64,000 bases of DNA from Methylococcus capsulatus str. Texas = ATCC 19069 (lineage in GTDB: Bacteria; Pseudomonadota; Gammaproteobacteria; Methylococcales; Methylococcaceae): assembly GCF_000424685.1 (NCBI RefSeq), contig NZ_AUKJ01000019.1, forward strand, positions 150,803 through 214,802, read 5' to 3'. Positions 53,312 to 63,215 of the stretch are shown here, piece by piece (position 1 is the stretch's first letter; every line of letters starts with the position of its first letter). Both the position numbers and the translations under genes were made by a program. The notes below the pieces were generated by a model. The model did not search any database, had not been told where the DNA came from, and worked only from the letters and a program-made list of their open reading frames with translations.

Positions 53312-54178
53312 TTAACCCCGGCCCGTCCCGGTAAAAATCGCCTCCAGGCGCACGGCGAGCAGACCGGCGACCGTCAGGTCGGCAGTCGTTCCAGGGTTAA
53401 TTCCGCGCGTCTTGAATTCGGCATCCACGTCCCGTAGAAGCCCCAAAACCGAATCAGGTCGCACGGCATAGGACAGCGTTTTCTCGAGGAGCACCATCTT
53501 CTCCGATACCCACGGGGAGTAGCGGGGCCCGAATTTGCGTTCGATGTGGCTATCCGGTATGCGAGCAAGCATGCCGGAAAACGCAGCCACCGCCGCCCAG
53601 CCTTCATTGTCCCATCGGGACAGCGCACTATGATAGCGTGGAATCATGAAATCAAAAACATCCGTATAGTCGCAGGTGTATTGAAGGGCAATGCGGTCCC
53701 GGCCGGCGGCGAGCCGCATCGCGTCGAGCAGCGGGATGTTCGGGGGGGTGCGCACGTCATGCGCGGGGGCTTCGCTGAGGCCGCCGGGTTGGGCCAGGCA
53801 GATGGCCCGGTAGACCCATTCGGCGTCTTCGACGGTACTGGCATGCAGGATTCGGCTCAGGCTCTGCCGCAGCGTTTCTCCGCTCCGCCGTGTTTGGGCC
53901 GCCGCGATCAGCGGCGCGGCCAGCAGGACGATGCCCAGGTTGGTGTTGCACGCCACGACGTGGCGGGTGGCCGCGACCGCCCGGTAAATGCGTTCGCCCA
54001 GGCAGGTTTCCGTCCGGCACAGCTCCGGCGCGCTGGCCGAAGCGCTCCGCCGGAAATGTGCCGCGGTCATGCCGTGGCCTTCGGAGTGCACGCTGACGTT
54101 GCCGGGTTTGAATGCCTGCAGTTCGGTTTCGCAGGCCCAGCGGTAGGCGGCTTCGAGTGCTTCGGCGGAGACGCTCAT
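53312..54178 (-). CDS. Triphosphoribosyl-dephospho-CoA synthase-like (CitG/MdcB family) C1-cluster protein
   Basis: 288 aa from the ATG at 54178. It resembles CitG/Mdc[16 protein letters not shown] near residue 23, [13 protein letters not shown] near 79, and the terminal [15 protein letters not shown] near 263. CitG makes a phosphoribosyl-linked cofactor, so a phosphoribosyl or nucleotide-tail step in H4MPT-type cofactor synthesis is plausible. No citrate or malonate decarboxylase genes are nearby. Coupled to the RimK-like gene by ATGA. Confidence 0.78.
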   Translation of the reverse strand: MSVSAEALEAAYRWACETELQAFKPGNVSVHSEGHGMTAAHFRRSASASAPELCRTETCLGERIYRAVAATRHVVACNTNLGIVLLAAPLIAAAQTRRSGETLRQSLSRILHASTVEDAEWVYRAICLAQPGGLSEAPAHDVRTPPNIPLLDAMRLAAGRDRIALQYTCDYTDVFDFMIPRYHSALSRWDNEGWAAVAAFSGMLARIPDSHIERKFGPRYSPWVSEKMVLLEKTLSYAVRPDSVLGLLRDVDAEFKTRGINPGTTADLTVAGLLAVRLEAIFTGTGRG

Positions 54179-55101
54179 GTGGCGGTGCAGCGCGCGGACT
54201 CCGGGCGTCGGCAGCGGCCGAGGAAATCGTCTGCCAGCAGCTCGGCGATGACGACGTCGCTGACGCCCTGCAGCCCCTTCCACGCCGGTACGCTGTTGAC
54301 TTCCAGCACCGTGTAACGTCCGTGCTGGTCGCGGATGATGTCGACGCCGGCGTAGGCCATGTCCAGCGTTTTGACGGCGTCTTCGGCCAGCCGGCACAGG
54401 AGGATGTCGTCGAGCCGGGCGGGTTCGCAGCGTGCGCCTTGCGCCACGTTGTTCAGCCAGGTCACGCCGCAGCGGCGCATGGCAGCCACCGTACGCCCAC
54501 GGATGACGAAGACGCGCCAGTCATGGGGGGCGTCATCGTCGCTGCAGACGTAACGCTGGAGGTAATAGATCCCGTTGGTCGGGGTCAGGTTGACCAGGTC
54601 TTCCGGGCAGTCGTGGCGTTGCAGGCCGGCGCCTTGGGAGCCGAACAGCGGCTTGGAGACGAGGCGGTGGCCGGCCGCCAGTTCGCGGCGGGCGATTTCC
54701 ATGGCGGTTTCGCGATCGCCGAGGACCCAGGTCGGTGGCGTGGGAATTCCGGCCCGCTGCAGCAGGAAGCTGGTCATGCCTTTGTCCACGGTGCGCTCGA
54801 TGGCCCGGGCATCGTTGTAGACGGGGATGCCGAGGAGGGCGAGGCCGTGCAGGATGTCGAGATAGAAGGTTACCTGTTCCAGCGAGCCGCCGGGGATGCC
54901 CCGTACGAACACGCCCTCGGGCAGCCGTCCGGAAAACCCCGGCAGGTGGAGAGGCAGCGCCGGGTCTTCCAGGTCGAGGCGGCAGCCGGTCAGTGAAACA
55001 TACGTGCAGCCGAAACCGCGCACGGCGAACGCCTGTCTCAGCCGCGCCCCGTGCCAGCCGGGGTCGTCCGTGACGATAGCGATGTGCCCCGATTCAGCCA
55101 C
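54175..55101 (-). CDS. RimK-like ATP-grasp ligase, H4MPT-cluster (MptN-like)
   Basis: 308 aa from a GTG at 55101 that overlaps the mch stop by 8 bases. RimK/MptN-type ATP-grasp: [19 protein letters not shown] near residue 148, [21 protein letters not shown] near 183, and [27 protein letters not shown] near 255. MptN adds glutamate to tetrahydromethanopterin in archaea; here glutamylation of the pterin or furan tail is inferred. No initiating ATG is available close to the conserved N-terminus. Confidence 0.8.
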
Positions 55102-56089
55102 CGAACGATCGCTCCAGGAGTTCCACGTCCACTTCCCCGGCATGGAAGCTGCGGCCGGAGTCCACGGTCGTGACGATGACGCTGGCAGGGCTGAACAGCA
55201 TGGCGTCGACCTTGAAGAAGTCGTATTTGTATTCCTTGAACACTTCGGCGAAAGGTTTGCCGTAGTCACGCGACACCGAACTCGGCAGCTCGTTGGCGAG
55301 GGTCTCGGCGGCTTCGTCGCTACCCTTGACGAACAGATGGACGCGACCGCCGAACAGGATGGCGTCGTTGGTTCTGCCCATGGCTTTGATGAAGTTCGGG
55401 TGCGGTGGTGGGACCGGGGCGCAGCCGGTGCCGTCGATGATGTTCTCCAGAGGGAAGTGCAGGGCATGTGCCTTGTGCAGGGCGACTTCGAGCACCCGCG
55501 CTACCACCTGCATGCCCCCGGCCAGACTGCTGGTGGGCGTCAGGATCACGGTCAGGTGGGAGGGGTCCAGCTTGCAGGCGCGGGCAATCTTGTCGGTCAC
55601 TTCGACGGGTGGAACCTTGTCGACTTCCATGACGATCGCCGTTTCGGTGTGTTTGTCGCGGTAATTCAGTTCCTTGTACAGTTCTTCCACGGGCTCTTCG
55701 TTGCCGTCCTTGATCTTGGTGGCCATGGCGCGCGCCGGTCCCGAGCCGAGTGCATAAAAGCCGTCCTTCCCTTCTCCGTGCGAAAGGCTCCAGCCGGCGT
55801 ACTGGCTGCCCAGGCAGGCGATCACCGGGTTGGAGGTGTGGACGTTGACCGTCAGCGGCCATTTGGTGAAGGTGTCGGTGTGGGTGAGGGTGATGCGTCC
55901 GAGTCCCCCCATGCAGATTTCGCCGATGAGGCGGCCGGCTTCCAGGCTGCCCGGAACCTTGATGCCGGCGTCGATGACGGTGCAACCGTTGGGCAGGCGG
56001 TCGATCTGGAGGCGCAGCTTGTCGGCATAAGTGATCAGATACTTGACGATGGGCTGGCTGTGAGCATTGACGCTGACGCGATTCTGCAT
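55094..56089 (-). CDS. mch: Methenyl-tetrahydromethanopterin cyclohydrolase
   Basis: 331 aa interconverting methenyl-H4MPT and formyl-H4[14 protein letters not shown] near residue 75, [21 protein letters not shown], and the [30 protein letters not shown] region are typical. The start ATG at 56089 has GAGGA upstream; a longer in-frame reading starts at 56128 but overlaps the preceding gene. It acts between Fae and Fhc in the formaldehyde-to-formate route. Confidence 0.97.
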
Positions 56090-56124
56090 GATGGTCCTCT
56101 TCAAAACAGGGGGGTTACGGGTCT

Positions 56125-57267
56125 TCATGTGGGTTGGGTTTCGGCCATGCGGTTGCCCGCCGTGCTCATCGTCCGGAGCACGGCGGTCTTCCGGGCAGAG
56201 AGGCTTGAAAGCACTTCGCTTTCGTCCATTCCTTCGGCCGTGATCGTACACAGCGGTGCGCCTTTTGGGATGCGGCATCCTGGGCCGGGCCGGTCCCTGC
56301 ACCACGCCGGCCATTCTAGTGTCCCCGGTATCTCTACGTCATGAGGGGCATAGACGATTTGGAACGCACGGGTCGGGAAGGGGGGGAGGGCGAAGTCGGG
56401 CAGTCCTTCGAGGCAGGTGCGGATATGAAGTTCGATCAGACCGGACGGGAATTCATCGTCGTAAAGTGCCAGGGTGGCGCTGGGGCGCGGATTGAGTTCG
56501 AGGACGCGGATTCCGTCGTCTTCGTCCGTCATGAAATCGAGGCTGTTCAGGCCGCGCAGCCGCAGGGCCGGGACGAGCCGGGCCACGATGCCGCGCACGG
56601 CCTCGCGTTGAGACTCGCTGAGCGATGTCCGGTTGATCGCTCCGGCGAACCGGAACGGCCGGCGCGGATCGGCTGCTGAGGTCCAAAGGGTGTTGAAGCC
56701 GACGATTCTCGATACCGTACCGTCGGCCAGAAACAGGGCCGACCTGGGGGGTGTTTCGAGGCGACGCTGGAAGTACCGGTCCGGTCTTGAGATTCCCATC
56801 TCGCCGGGCAAATTGATGGCGCCTCCACCTTCGCTGCCGCCATGCTTGACCAGCCAGCCACGAACGTCGCGGGGGGCTTCGAAGCGCGTTTCCGGAAAGG
56901 GTATGTCCAGGCCGGAAAGCAGCGCAAAGAACAGATTGGGCGTCTTGGTGATGCGCATGGTTTCCGCGGCATTGCCGCAGAGGATGCGCCCGCGGGCGAG
57001 GTGTTCGATCACGCCGGGCAGCGAATCCAGACCGCCGCCATAAAGTGCGACGTCGGTGGGTTCCATCCGGTCGATGGCGGAGCGCAGGACGGCGGCGTCG
57101 AAGCCGTTCCTGTCGAGCGGCACGACCCGATAGTCCCGGCAGTGTTCCCGCGTGTCCAAGTCACCGAATCCGTCGATCACGAAAGGCGTCCATCCGGCCC
57201 GCTGCAGTGAACGGGCGAGCGAGGAGGCGGATGCCGCGACTACCAGGGCGGAGCCGGTTTCCCGCAT
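56125..57267 (-). CDS. ATP-grasp-type protein conserved in H4MPT C1 gene islands
   Basis: 380 aa. The N-terminal Rossmann-like domain ([18 protein letters not shown]) resembles the pre-ATP-grasp fold. [14 protein letters not shown] near 143 and [28 protein letters not shown] near 240 supply nucleotide and metal ligands. A C-terminal 70-residue extension follows. Similar proteins occur only in H4MPT-using bacteria. Substrate unknown. It lies between RFAP synthase and mch on the same strand. Confidence 0.78.
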
Positions 57268-57274
57268 GGATGCG

Positions 57275-58267
57275 CTAGGCTTGCAGGGAGGCCGGCTCGG
57301 GGGCCGCTATCGCAAGCGTCACATCGGCCCCCCTGTTGCGCGGCCGAGCGATTCTGAAATCCAGGTGCGCTGCGATGTTCCGATTGGCGGCCGCCGCTGC
57401 CAATCGCCGCGCCTCCGGTTCCGAAGCGACGAGACAGAATCCCGTGGGTCCCCAGGAACTTTGGCCTATGCCGACAGCGCCTTGCGTCGCCAGCCAGTCG
57501 AGGGCGGCGGCGACGCCGGGGCTGGTGAAGCGCCCCCCTTGCGCGGGGGCGAAATAATCGCCTACGGATCGCTGGATCTCGGCGATGCCTGCGCCGAAGG
57601 TTTCGAGCCGCTGTTCCGCCAGGGCAGGCAGGGTCTGCATCAGGATCAGATGACTCAGGCGGGCGGCATCTTGCTCCGGGAACGGTGGCAAGGTCTGGAA
57701 GGCGTCGATTTCCTGCTTGCCGTGAAGTCCCTGCCCGCGCGAGTCGAACACCAGGATGAAGCGCCAGTCCTCCGGCACCGGCAGTCGGGCGACCACCGGC
57801 GGACTGAGGGTCTCCGGGCCGCGCCCGCCGTCGACGATGAGTCCACCTTGTTCGAACGACGCCAGGCCGATGCCCGATCGCGCGCCCCTTTCGATGAGTG
57901 GAGCGAGATCCCGGGGCGTGAGCGGCAGCCCATAGGCACGGATGATCGCGCTGCCCAGGGCAAGAGCCATCTGCGTGCCAGAGCCCAGGCCCACATGCTC
58001 GGGAATCGCCGATTCGATTTCGACCGTGGCCGAGCCTGGCAGGCTCAAAGCGGCTTCGATCTTTTCCAGGATGGCCAGCGCCTTTTCCGCCGAGGGGCCG
58101 GCGGCGCGCGGTTCCCGACTCGGCCACAGACTCAGGCGCGTCGCTATATCGTCGATCGCGACGCCGATACTGCCGAATCGGCGCCCGAACGTGCCGGAGA
58201 TGTCGATGAACCCGAGATGCAGACGGGCGGGGGCGTGGACACGGACGCGTGGAGACGGTTTCGGCAT
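57275..58267 (-). CDS. Beta-ribofuranosylaminobenzene 5'-phosphate synthase
   Basis: 330-aa GHMP-kinase-fold enzyme that joins 4-aminobenzoate and PRPP with loss of CO2 and PPi, the first committed step of methanopterin-type cofactor synthesis. APARLHLGFIDISG near residue 11, PEHVGLGSGTQMALALGSA near 89 and GQSSWGPTGFC near 281 are family signatures. The ATG at 58267 is chosen. pabB, about 8 kb away in the same block, makes the substrate. Confidence 0.92.
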   Translation of the reverse strand: MPKPSPRVRVHAPARLHLGFIDISGTFGRRFGSIGVAIDDIATRLSLWPSREPRAAGPSAEKALAILEKIEAALSLPGSATVEIESAIPEHVGLGSGTQMALALGSAIIRAYGLPLTPRDLAPLIERGARSGIGLASFEQGGLIVDGGRGPETLSPPVVARLPVPEDWRFILVFDSRGQGLHGKQEIDAFQTLPPFPEQDAARLSHLILMQTLPALAEQRLETFGAGIAEIQRSVGDYFAPAQGGRFTSPGVAAALDWLATQGAVGIGQSSWGPTGFCLVASEPEARRLAAAAANRNIAAHLDFRIARPRNRGADVTLAIAAPEPASLQA

Positions 58268-58380
58268 GGCGTTGGGGTGGTGCAGAGCGGGGTCGGCCAG
58301 GGGCGGTCGGTGCCGCAAAAAGCCGTTAGCGTAGAGGAACAGGGCCGTTTTGTCGATCGTGCGCGCCGTGGGGCGCCAAG

Positions 58381-58409
58381 TTGAAAAACAGGGCCGGATT
58401 CCCTATTCT
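58381..58409 (+). promoter_or_regulatory. Candidate sigma-70 promoter of fhcBADC
   Basis: TTGAAA (58381-58386), a 17-base spacer, then TATTCT (58404-58409), about 100 bases before the fhcB ATG, in the 240-bp divergent region shared with the RFAP synthase gene. Confidence 0.45.
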
Positions 58410-58507
58410 TGCCAGCCACGCGGATGGCTGGCTGGTTCCCGCGTGGCGTGGGCTCGGAACCGCTTCAGACGCTCCATTCGAAAACCATATCTCTATATAG
58501 GAAAGGC

Positions 58508-59779
58508 ATGACCGACAAGACCTCGGCCAAGGTCTGGGAGAACGTTCCCAGCCCGTTCTGTGGTATCGCTTCCGACGACCTGAGAATCGAGGTTTGCGGT
58601 TCGAGCGTGCGGGTGCTGGCCAATGGGGATGCCGTCACGGTTCCCGGTTTCGAACGCCCCGTGACCGATACCGCTCCCCGTATCGCTGGCGAACCGGCCT
58701 CCCTGGAGGATGCGGTTCGGCGGGCGGCGGAGATCCTGAAGGAAGCCAGGCTGCCGGTATTCAGCGGTTTCGGTACCGATGTCAACGACACCCGCGCCGC
58801 ACTCGCGCTGATCGACAAGGTTCGCGGCATCTTCGATCAGGCCCGCGCTGCCGGCGGCGTCCGCAATCTGCTGGCACTGGCCGATTCCGGCTGGATCGCG
58901 ACGACGCTGGCTGAGGTGAAGAATCGCGTTGAGGTGCTCCTGGTTTTCGGCAGTGATGTCGAGGCCGCGTTTCCACGTTTTTTCGAACGTTTCGTCTGGA
59001 ACCGGGAGACCTTGTTCGGGCAGGATCCTGCCCGGCGGGAAGTGATCTGTGTCGGCCGGGCGCCCAGCGGCGATGCGGCGGTGTCTCCGGACGGGCGGCG
59101 CCCGCAGGTGGTCGAATGCGATCCCCGGCATCTGCCAGAGCTCGCCGCTGCGCTGTCGGCCCTGGCGCGGGGAGCATCGCTCCAGGCCGAAACGGTGGGT
59201 GGCATACCGGTCGTGGTGTTGCGGGGGATCGTGGAGCGGTTGAGGCGGTCGAGCTACAGCGTGGTGACCTGGGTGGCCGGTCAGCTCGATTTTGCACATG
59301 CCGATCTGACGGTGCAACAGGTTTGCCAGATGGTGGCCCTTCTCAACAAGGAAACCCGCGCGGCGGTTCTGCCTTTGGGAGGGCAGGACGGTGACCGGAC
59401 CGCCAGCCAGGTCTGCGCCTGGCTGACCGGTTATCCGACGCGGGTGAGCTTCGCCCGCGGCTTCCCCGAATACGACCCCTATCTCAATGACGCCTCACGC
59501 CTGCTAAAGGACGGCGAAGCCGATGCGCTGGTTTGGGTGTCCAGCCTGTCGCCGGCGCCGCCGCCAGCGGCCGAGGTGCCGACGGTGGTGATCGGGCGCT
59601 CCGGCATGCAGTTCGACGAGGAGCCGGAGGTATACATTCCCGTCGGTGTTCCGGGTATCGACCATGCCGGTCACATGTACCGCTGTGACAACGTCGTGGC
59701 CATGCCGCTCTATGCGCTGCGCGATTGTGGGCTGACGACTGCCGCCGCCGTGCTGGCTGCGATCGAGCAGTCGCTCTGA
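58508..59779 (+). CDS. fhcB: Formyltransferase/hydrolase complex subunit B
   Basis: 423 aa, homologous to the B subunit of archaeal formylmethanofuran dehydrogenase. The start ATG at 58508 follows AGGAAAGG. The N-terminus has PSPFCGIASDDL (Cys18 only) where redox-active archaeal subunits have several cluster cysteines. This agrees with the known bacterial Fhc, which is a hydrolase and does not oxidise formyl-methanofuran. FGSDVEAAFPRFFERFVWNRETLF and RGFPEYDPY are conserved segments. First gene of fhcBADC. Confidence 0.93.
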   Translation: MTDKTSAKVWENVPSPFCGIASDDLRIEVCGSSVRVLANGDAVTVPGFERPVTDTAPRIAGEPASLEDAVRRAAEILKEARLPVFSGFGTDVNDTRAALALIDKVRGIFDQARAAGGVRNLLALADSGWIATTLAEVKNRVEVLLVFGSDVEAAFPRFFERFVWNRETLFGQDPARREVICVGRAPSGDAAVSPDGRRPQVVECDPRHLPELAAALSALARGASLQAETVGGIPVVVLRGIVERLRRSSYSVVTWVAGQLDFAHADLTVQQVCQMVALLNKETRAAVLPLGGQDGDRTASQVCAWLTGYPTRVSFARGFPEYDPYLNDASRLLKDGEADALVWVSSLSPAPPPAAEVPTVVIGRSGMQFDEEPEVYIPVGVPGIDHAGHMYRCDNVVAMPLYALRDCGLTTAAAVLAAIEQSL

Positions 59780-59807
59780 CGCCTGCTTCCTTGGGAGATT
59801 CGAAATC

Positions 59808-61475
59808 ATGCTGATCAAGCTTACGGGCGGTACCGTTTACGATCCGGCGAACGGCATCGACGGCCAGGTGCGTAACCTTTTCATCCGCGACGGCAGGATC
59901 GTCCATTCGCTGAACGGCGCCACGCCGGATCAGGAGTACGATCTGCGCGGCAAGGTGGTGATGGCCGGTGCCATCGACATGCATACCCACATCGGCGGCG
60001 GCAAGGTGACCATCGCCCGCAACCTGCTGCCGGAAGATCATCGTGCCGATCCCGAGCCGCGCCGGGGGCTGATGCGGGCCGGCTGCGGCCATGCCGCACC
60101 TTCGACCCTGACCACCGGCTACCGCTATGCCGAGATGGGCTACACGGCGGGGTTCGAGCCCGCGGTGCTGCCCATCAATGCGCGTCAGGCCCACATGGAG
60201 ATGGCGGACGTGCCGCTGTTGGACGTCGGCGGCTATGTCATGCTGGGCAGCGACGATTTCTTCCTGCGGCTCTTGTCCGCGGGCAGCGATCAGAAGCTCA
60301 TCAACGACTATGTCGCCTGGACGATACGCTCCGCCAAGGCGATCGGGATCAAGGTGGTCAATCCCGGCGGTATCAGTGCCTTCAAGTTCAACCAGCGCAT
60401 GCTCGATCTGGATGAAAAGCATGTGTACTACGGTGTGACGCCTCGGCAGATTCTGAAGTCGCTGGCGCGCGCCGTACATGAGTTGGGGGTGCCGCATCCG
60501 CTGCACGTCCATGGCTGCAACCTGGGAGTGCCGGGTAACGTCGAGACCACGCTGAACACCATCAGCGGCATCGAAGGTCTACCGATGCACCTGACCCACA
60601 TCCAGTTCCACAGCTACGGCGTCGAGGGTGACCGCAAGTTCTCCTCCGGTGCAGCCCGCATCGCCGAGGCCATCAACGCCAACAAGAACATCACGATCGA
60701 CGTCGGCCAGATCCTGTTCGGCCAGACCGTCACGGCTTCGGGCGATTCGATGCGGCAGCATGCGAACGCCGGCCACGCGCATCCCGACAAATGGGTGTGC
60801 ATGGACATCGAATGCGATGCCGGCTGCGGGGTGGTGCCGTTCAAGTACCGCGACAAGAACTTCGTCAATGCGCTGCAGTGGTGTATCGGTCTGGAAACCT
60901 TCCTGCTGATCGACGATCCCTGGCGTGTCTTCCTGACAACCGACCATCCCAACGGCGCGCCGTTCACTACCTATCCGCACCTGATCCGGCTGCTGATGGA
61001 CAAGAGCTTCCGCAATGACATGCTGGCCACGATCAATCCGGAAGCGGCAGCGCTGAGCACCCTGGGTTCGATCGACCGTGAATACTCTTTATATGAGATC
61101 GCCATCATGACCCGGGCCGGCGCGGCGCGGTTGCTCGGACTGACCGACCGAGGCCACCTGGGGGCGGGAGCCGCGGCGGACATCACCGTCTACACCGATC
61201 AGGCCGACAAGGAAAAGATGTTCACCCGGCCGGATTACGTGTTCAAGGACGGCGAACTGGTCGTGCGCAACGGCGAGGTCGTCAAGGTCGTCTGGGGCAA
61301 TCTGCACACCGTCCAGCCGGAATTCGACAACGGCATCGAAGCGCGGTTGCGCGATTACTTCGACCGCTACCACACCATGAAGCTCGATAATTTCGTCATC
61401 AACGATTGGGAAATCGAGGGCGATGGCCGCAGCAAGATCCTCGTCCATCCCTGCCATCAGGGGACACGGTCATGA
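59808..61475 (+). CDS. fhcA: Formyltransferase/hydrolase complex subunit A
   Basis: 555-aa amidohydrolase subunit that releases formate from the formylated furan cofactor. The binuclear-metal HxH is in AIDMHTHIGGGKV near residue 56. Further ligands are expected in the PHPLHVHGCN segment near 229 and the GSIDREYSLYEIA Asp near 425. Ribosome-binding site GGGAG. The stop overlaps fhcD (ATGA). Confidence 0.96.
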   Translation: MLIKLTGGTVYDPANGIDGQVRNLFIRDGRIVHSLNGATPDQEYDLRGKVVMAGAIDMHTHIGGGKVTIARNLLPEDHRADPEPRRGLMRAGCGHAAPSTLTTGYRYAEMGYTAGFEPAVLPINARQAHMEMADVPLLDVGGYVMLGSDDFFLRLLSAGSDQKLINDYVAWTIRSAKAIGIKVVNPGGISAFKFNQRMLDLDEKHVYYGVTPRQILKSLARAVHELGVPHPLHVHGCNLGVPGNVETTLNTISGIEGLPMHLTHIQFHSYGVEGDRKFSSGAARIAEAINANKNITIDVGQILFGQTVTASGDSMRQHANAGHAHPDKWVCMDIECDAGCGVVPFKYRDKNFVNALQWCIGLETFLLIDDPWRVFLTTDHPNGAPFTTYPHLIRLLMDKSFRNDMLATINPEAAALSTLGSIDREYSLYEIAIMTRAGAARLLGLTDRGHLGAGAAADITVYTDQADKEKMFTRPDYVFKDGELVVRNGEVVKVVWGNLHTVQPEFDNGIEARLRDYFDRYHTMKLDNFVINDWEIEGDGRSKILVHPCHQGTRS

Positions 61476-62368
61476 TCATCAACGGCGTACACATCGACGA
61501 GACGTTCGCGGAGGCGTTCCCGATGCGCGCCACGCGCGTGATCGTCACGGCCCAGAACCTCAAATGGGCCCATCACGCTGCCCAGGCCATGACAGGCTTC
61601 GCGACATCGGTCATCGCCTGCGGCTGCGAAGCCGGTATCGAGCGGGAACTCGATCCCGCCGAAACGCCGGATGGACGTCCCGGCGTATCGGCGCTGCTGT
61701 TCGCCATGGGCGGCAAGGGGCTGGCGAAGCAACTGGAGACACGGGCCGGGCAATGCGTGCTGACCTCGCCTACCTCCGCGCTGTTCGCAGGGATCGTCGA
61801 AGGCGAGCAAATCCCCCTGGGGAAGAATCTGCGCTATTTCGGTGACGGCTTCCAGATTTCCAAGCGGATCGGCGGCAAGCGCTATTGGCGCATACCGGTC
61901 ATGGACGGAGAGTTCCTCTGCCAGGAGACCACCGGGATGATCAAGGCGGTCGGCGGCGGCAATTTTCTCATCCTGGCCGAATCGCAGCCCCAGGCGCTGG
62001 CCGCGTGCGAGGCGGCGATCGAGGCGATGCGCAGGATTCCCAACGTCATCATGCCGTTCCCCGGCGGCGTCGTCCGTTCGGGTTCCAAGGTCGGCTCGAA
62101 GTACAAGACCCTGCCGGCGTCTACCAATGACGCATTCTGTCCGACCTTGAAAGGGCAAACGCGGACCGAGCTTTCGCCGGAAATCGAGTCGGTGATGGAA
62201 ATCGTGATCGATGGCTTGAGCGATGCCGACATCGCCAAGGCGATGCGCGCCGGCATCGAGGCGGCTTGCGGACTGGGTGCGGCCAACGGCATCCGGCGCA
62301 TCAGCGCCGGCAACTACGGAGGCAAGCTCGGCCCATTCCTCTTCCACCTCCGCGAAATCATGGCTTGA
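61472..62368 (+). CDS. fhcD: Formylmethanofuran-tetrahydromethanopterin formyltransferase subunit D
   Basis: 298 aa transferring the formyl group between H4MPT and the furan cofactor. IDETFAEAFPMRATRVIVTA at the N-terminus, FPCEAG-like CGCEAGIE near 53, and PGGVVRSGSKVGSKYK near 205 are Ftr signatures. The ATG at 61472 overlaps the fhcA stop. Confidence 0.96.
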   Translation: MIINGVHIDETFAEAFPMRATRVIVTAQNLKWAHHAAQAMTGFATSVIACGCEAGIERELDPAETPDGRPGVSALLFAMGGKGLAKQLETRAGQCVLTSPTSALFAGIVEGEQIPLGKNLRYFGDGFQISKRIGGKRYWRIPVMDGEFLCQETTGMIKAVGGGNFLILAESQPQALAACEAAIEAMRRIPNVIMPFPGGVVRSGSKVGSKYKTLPASTNDAFCPTLKGQTRTELSPEIESVMEIVIDGLSDADIAKAMRAGIEAACGLGAANGIRRISAGNYGGKLGPFLFHLREIMA

Positions 62369-62402
62369 ACGCCGTCAGGCAGCGGCCAACAAGGAATCGA
62401 TT

Positions 62403-63215
62403 ATGACTGCACTGAGTTTTACGCTGAAGTCGCCGCTACGGCAGCGGCTGGACGCATCTCCGCTCGTTCCGGATCGGCTGTTGGGCAAATCACCCAAAGA
62501 GATCGCCACGCTGGACCTGCAGTACGGCAACCGCCGGATCGCCGCGGCAGATCTGTTCGACATTGCAGGGGACGATGCGGAGTCGGTCCGCATTTCCGGC
62601 TCACCGAAGCTCGATTTCGCTGGCAGGGGGATGACACGAGGTTCGCTCATCATAGACGGCGACGCCGGGGCTTACGTCGGTATGCATATGAAGGGGGGGC
62701 GTCTGTGTGTGTCCGGTTCGGCTGGTCTGTACGCAGCGTGCGAACTCAAGGGGGGTATCGTCGAGATTTGCGGAAATGCCGGGGATCTGCTCGGGAGCGC
62801 TCTTCCTGGCAACAAAAAAGGTATGTCGGAAGGCGTCGTGATCGTTCGTGGCGATGCCGGAGACCGTGTTGGCGATCACATGCGCCGCGGTTCGATTTTG
62901 ATCGAAGGTAATGCCGGGATGTATCTCGGCGCACGAATGACGGCCGGCACGATCGCGGTACGGGGGCGCATCGGTGCCTGTGCCGGTTATGCCATGAAGC
63001 GTGGGACCCTGTTGGTGTATGGTTCTCCTGTGTCCATCGGCGCCACCTTCAACGACTGTGGTTTACATACCCTAGGTTTCCTGCCTTTGCTCCTCAAAGG
63101 CTATCAGGGCTTGAATACCTGCTTCTCGGAGACTCGGGCGTGCCGGTCCCGGGTGCGTCGACTGGTCGGAGACCTCTCGGTCCAAGGCAAGGGTGAAATC
63201 CTGCTGGTCGCTTGA
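62403..63215 (+). CDS. fhcC: Formyltransferase/hydrolase complex subunit C
   Basis: 270-aa structural subunit from the ATG at 62403. Its right-handed beta-helix is made of repeated GxxGxxxGxxM units (GDAGAYVGMHMKGG, GNAGDLLGSALPG, GDAGDRVGDHMRRG, GNAGMYLGARMTAG), as in FwdC and the glutamate synthase C-terminal domain. Last gene of fhcBADC; the frame open to 62223 upstream is inside fhcD and not used. Confidence 0.95.
   Translation: MTALSFTLKSPLRQRLDASPLVPDRLLGKSPKEIATLDLQYGNRRIAAADLFDIAGDDAESVRISGSPKLDFAGRGMTRGSLIIDGDAGAYVGMHMKGGRLCVSGSAGLYAACELKGGIVEICGNAGDLLGSALPGNKKGMSEGVVIVRGDAGDRVGDHMRRGSILIEGNAGMYLGARMTAGTIAVRGRIGACAGYAMKRGTLLVYGSPVSIGATFNDCGLHTLGFLPLLLKGYQGLNTCFSETRACRSRVRRLVGDLSVQGKGEILLVA

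Noticed and set aside
62223..62402. Upstream start for FhcC
   Set aside because: This stretch is inside fhcD in another frame; the ATG at 62403 begins the family sequence.
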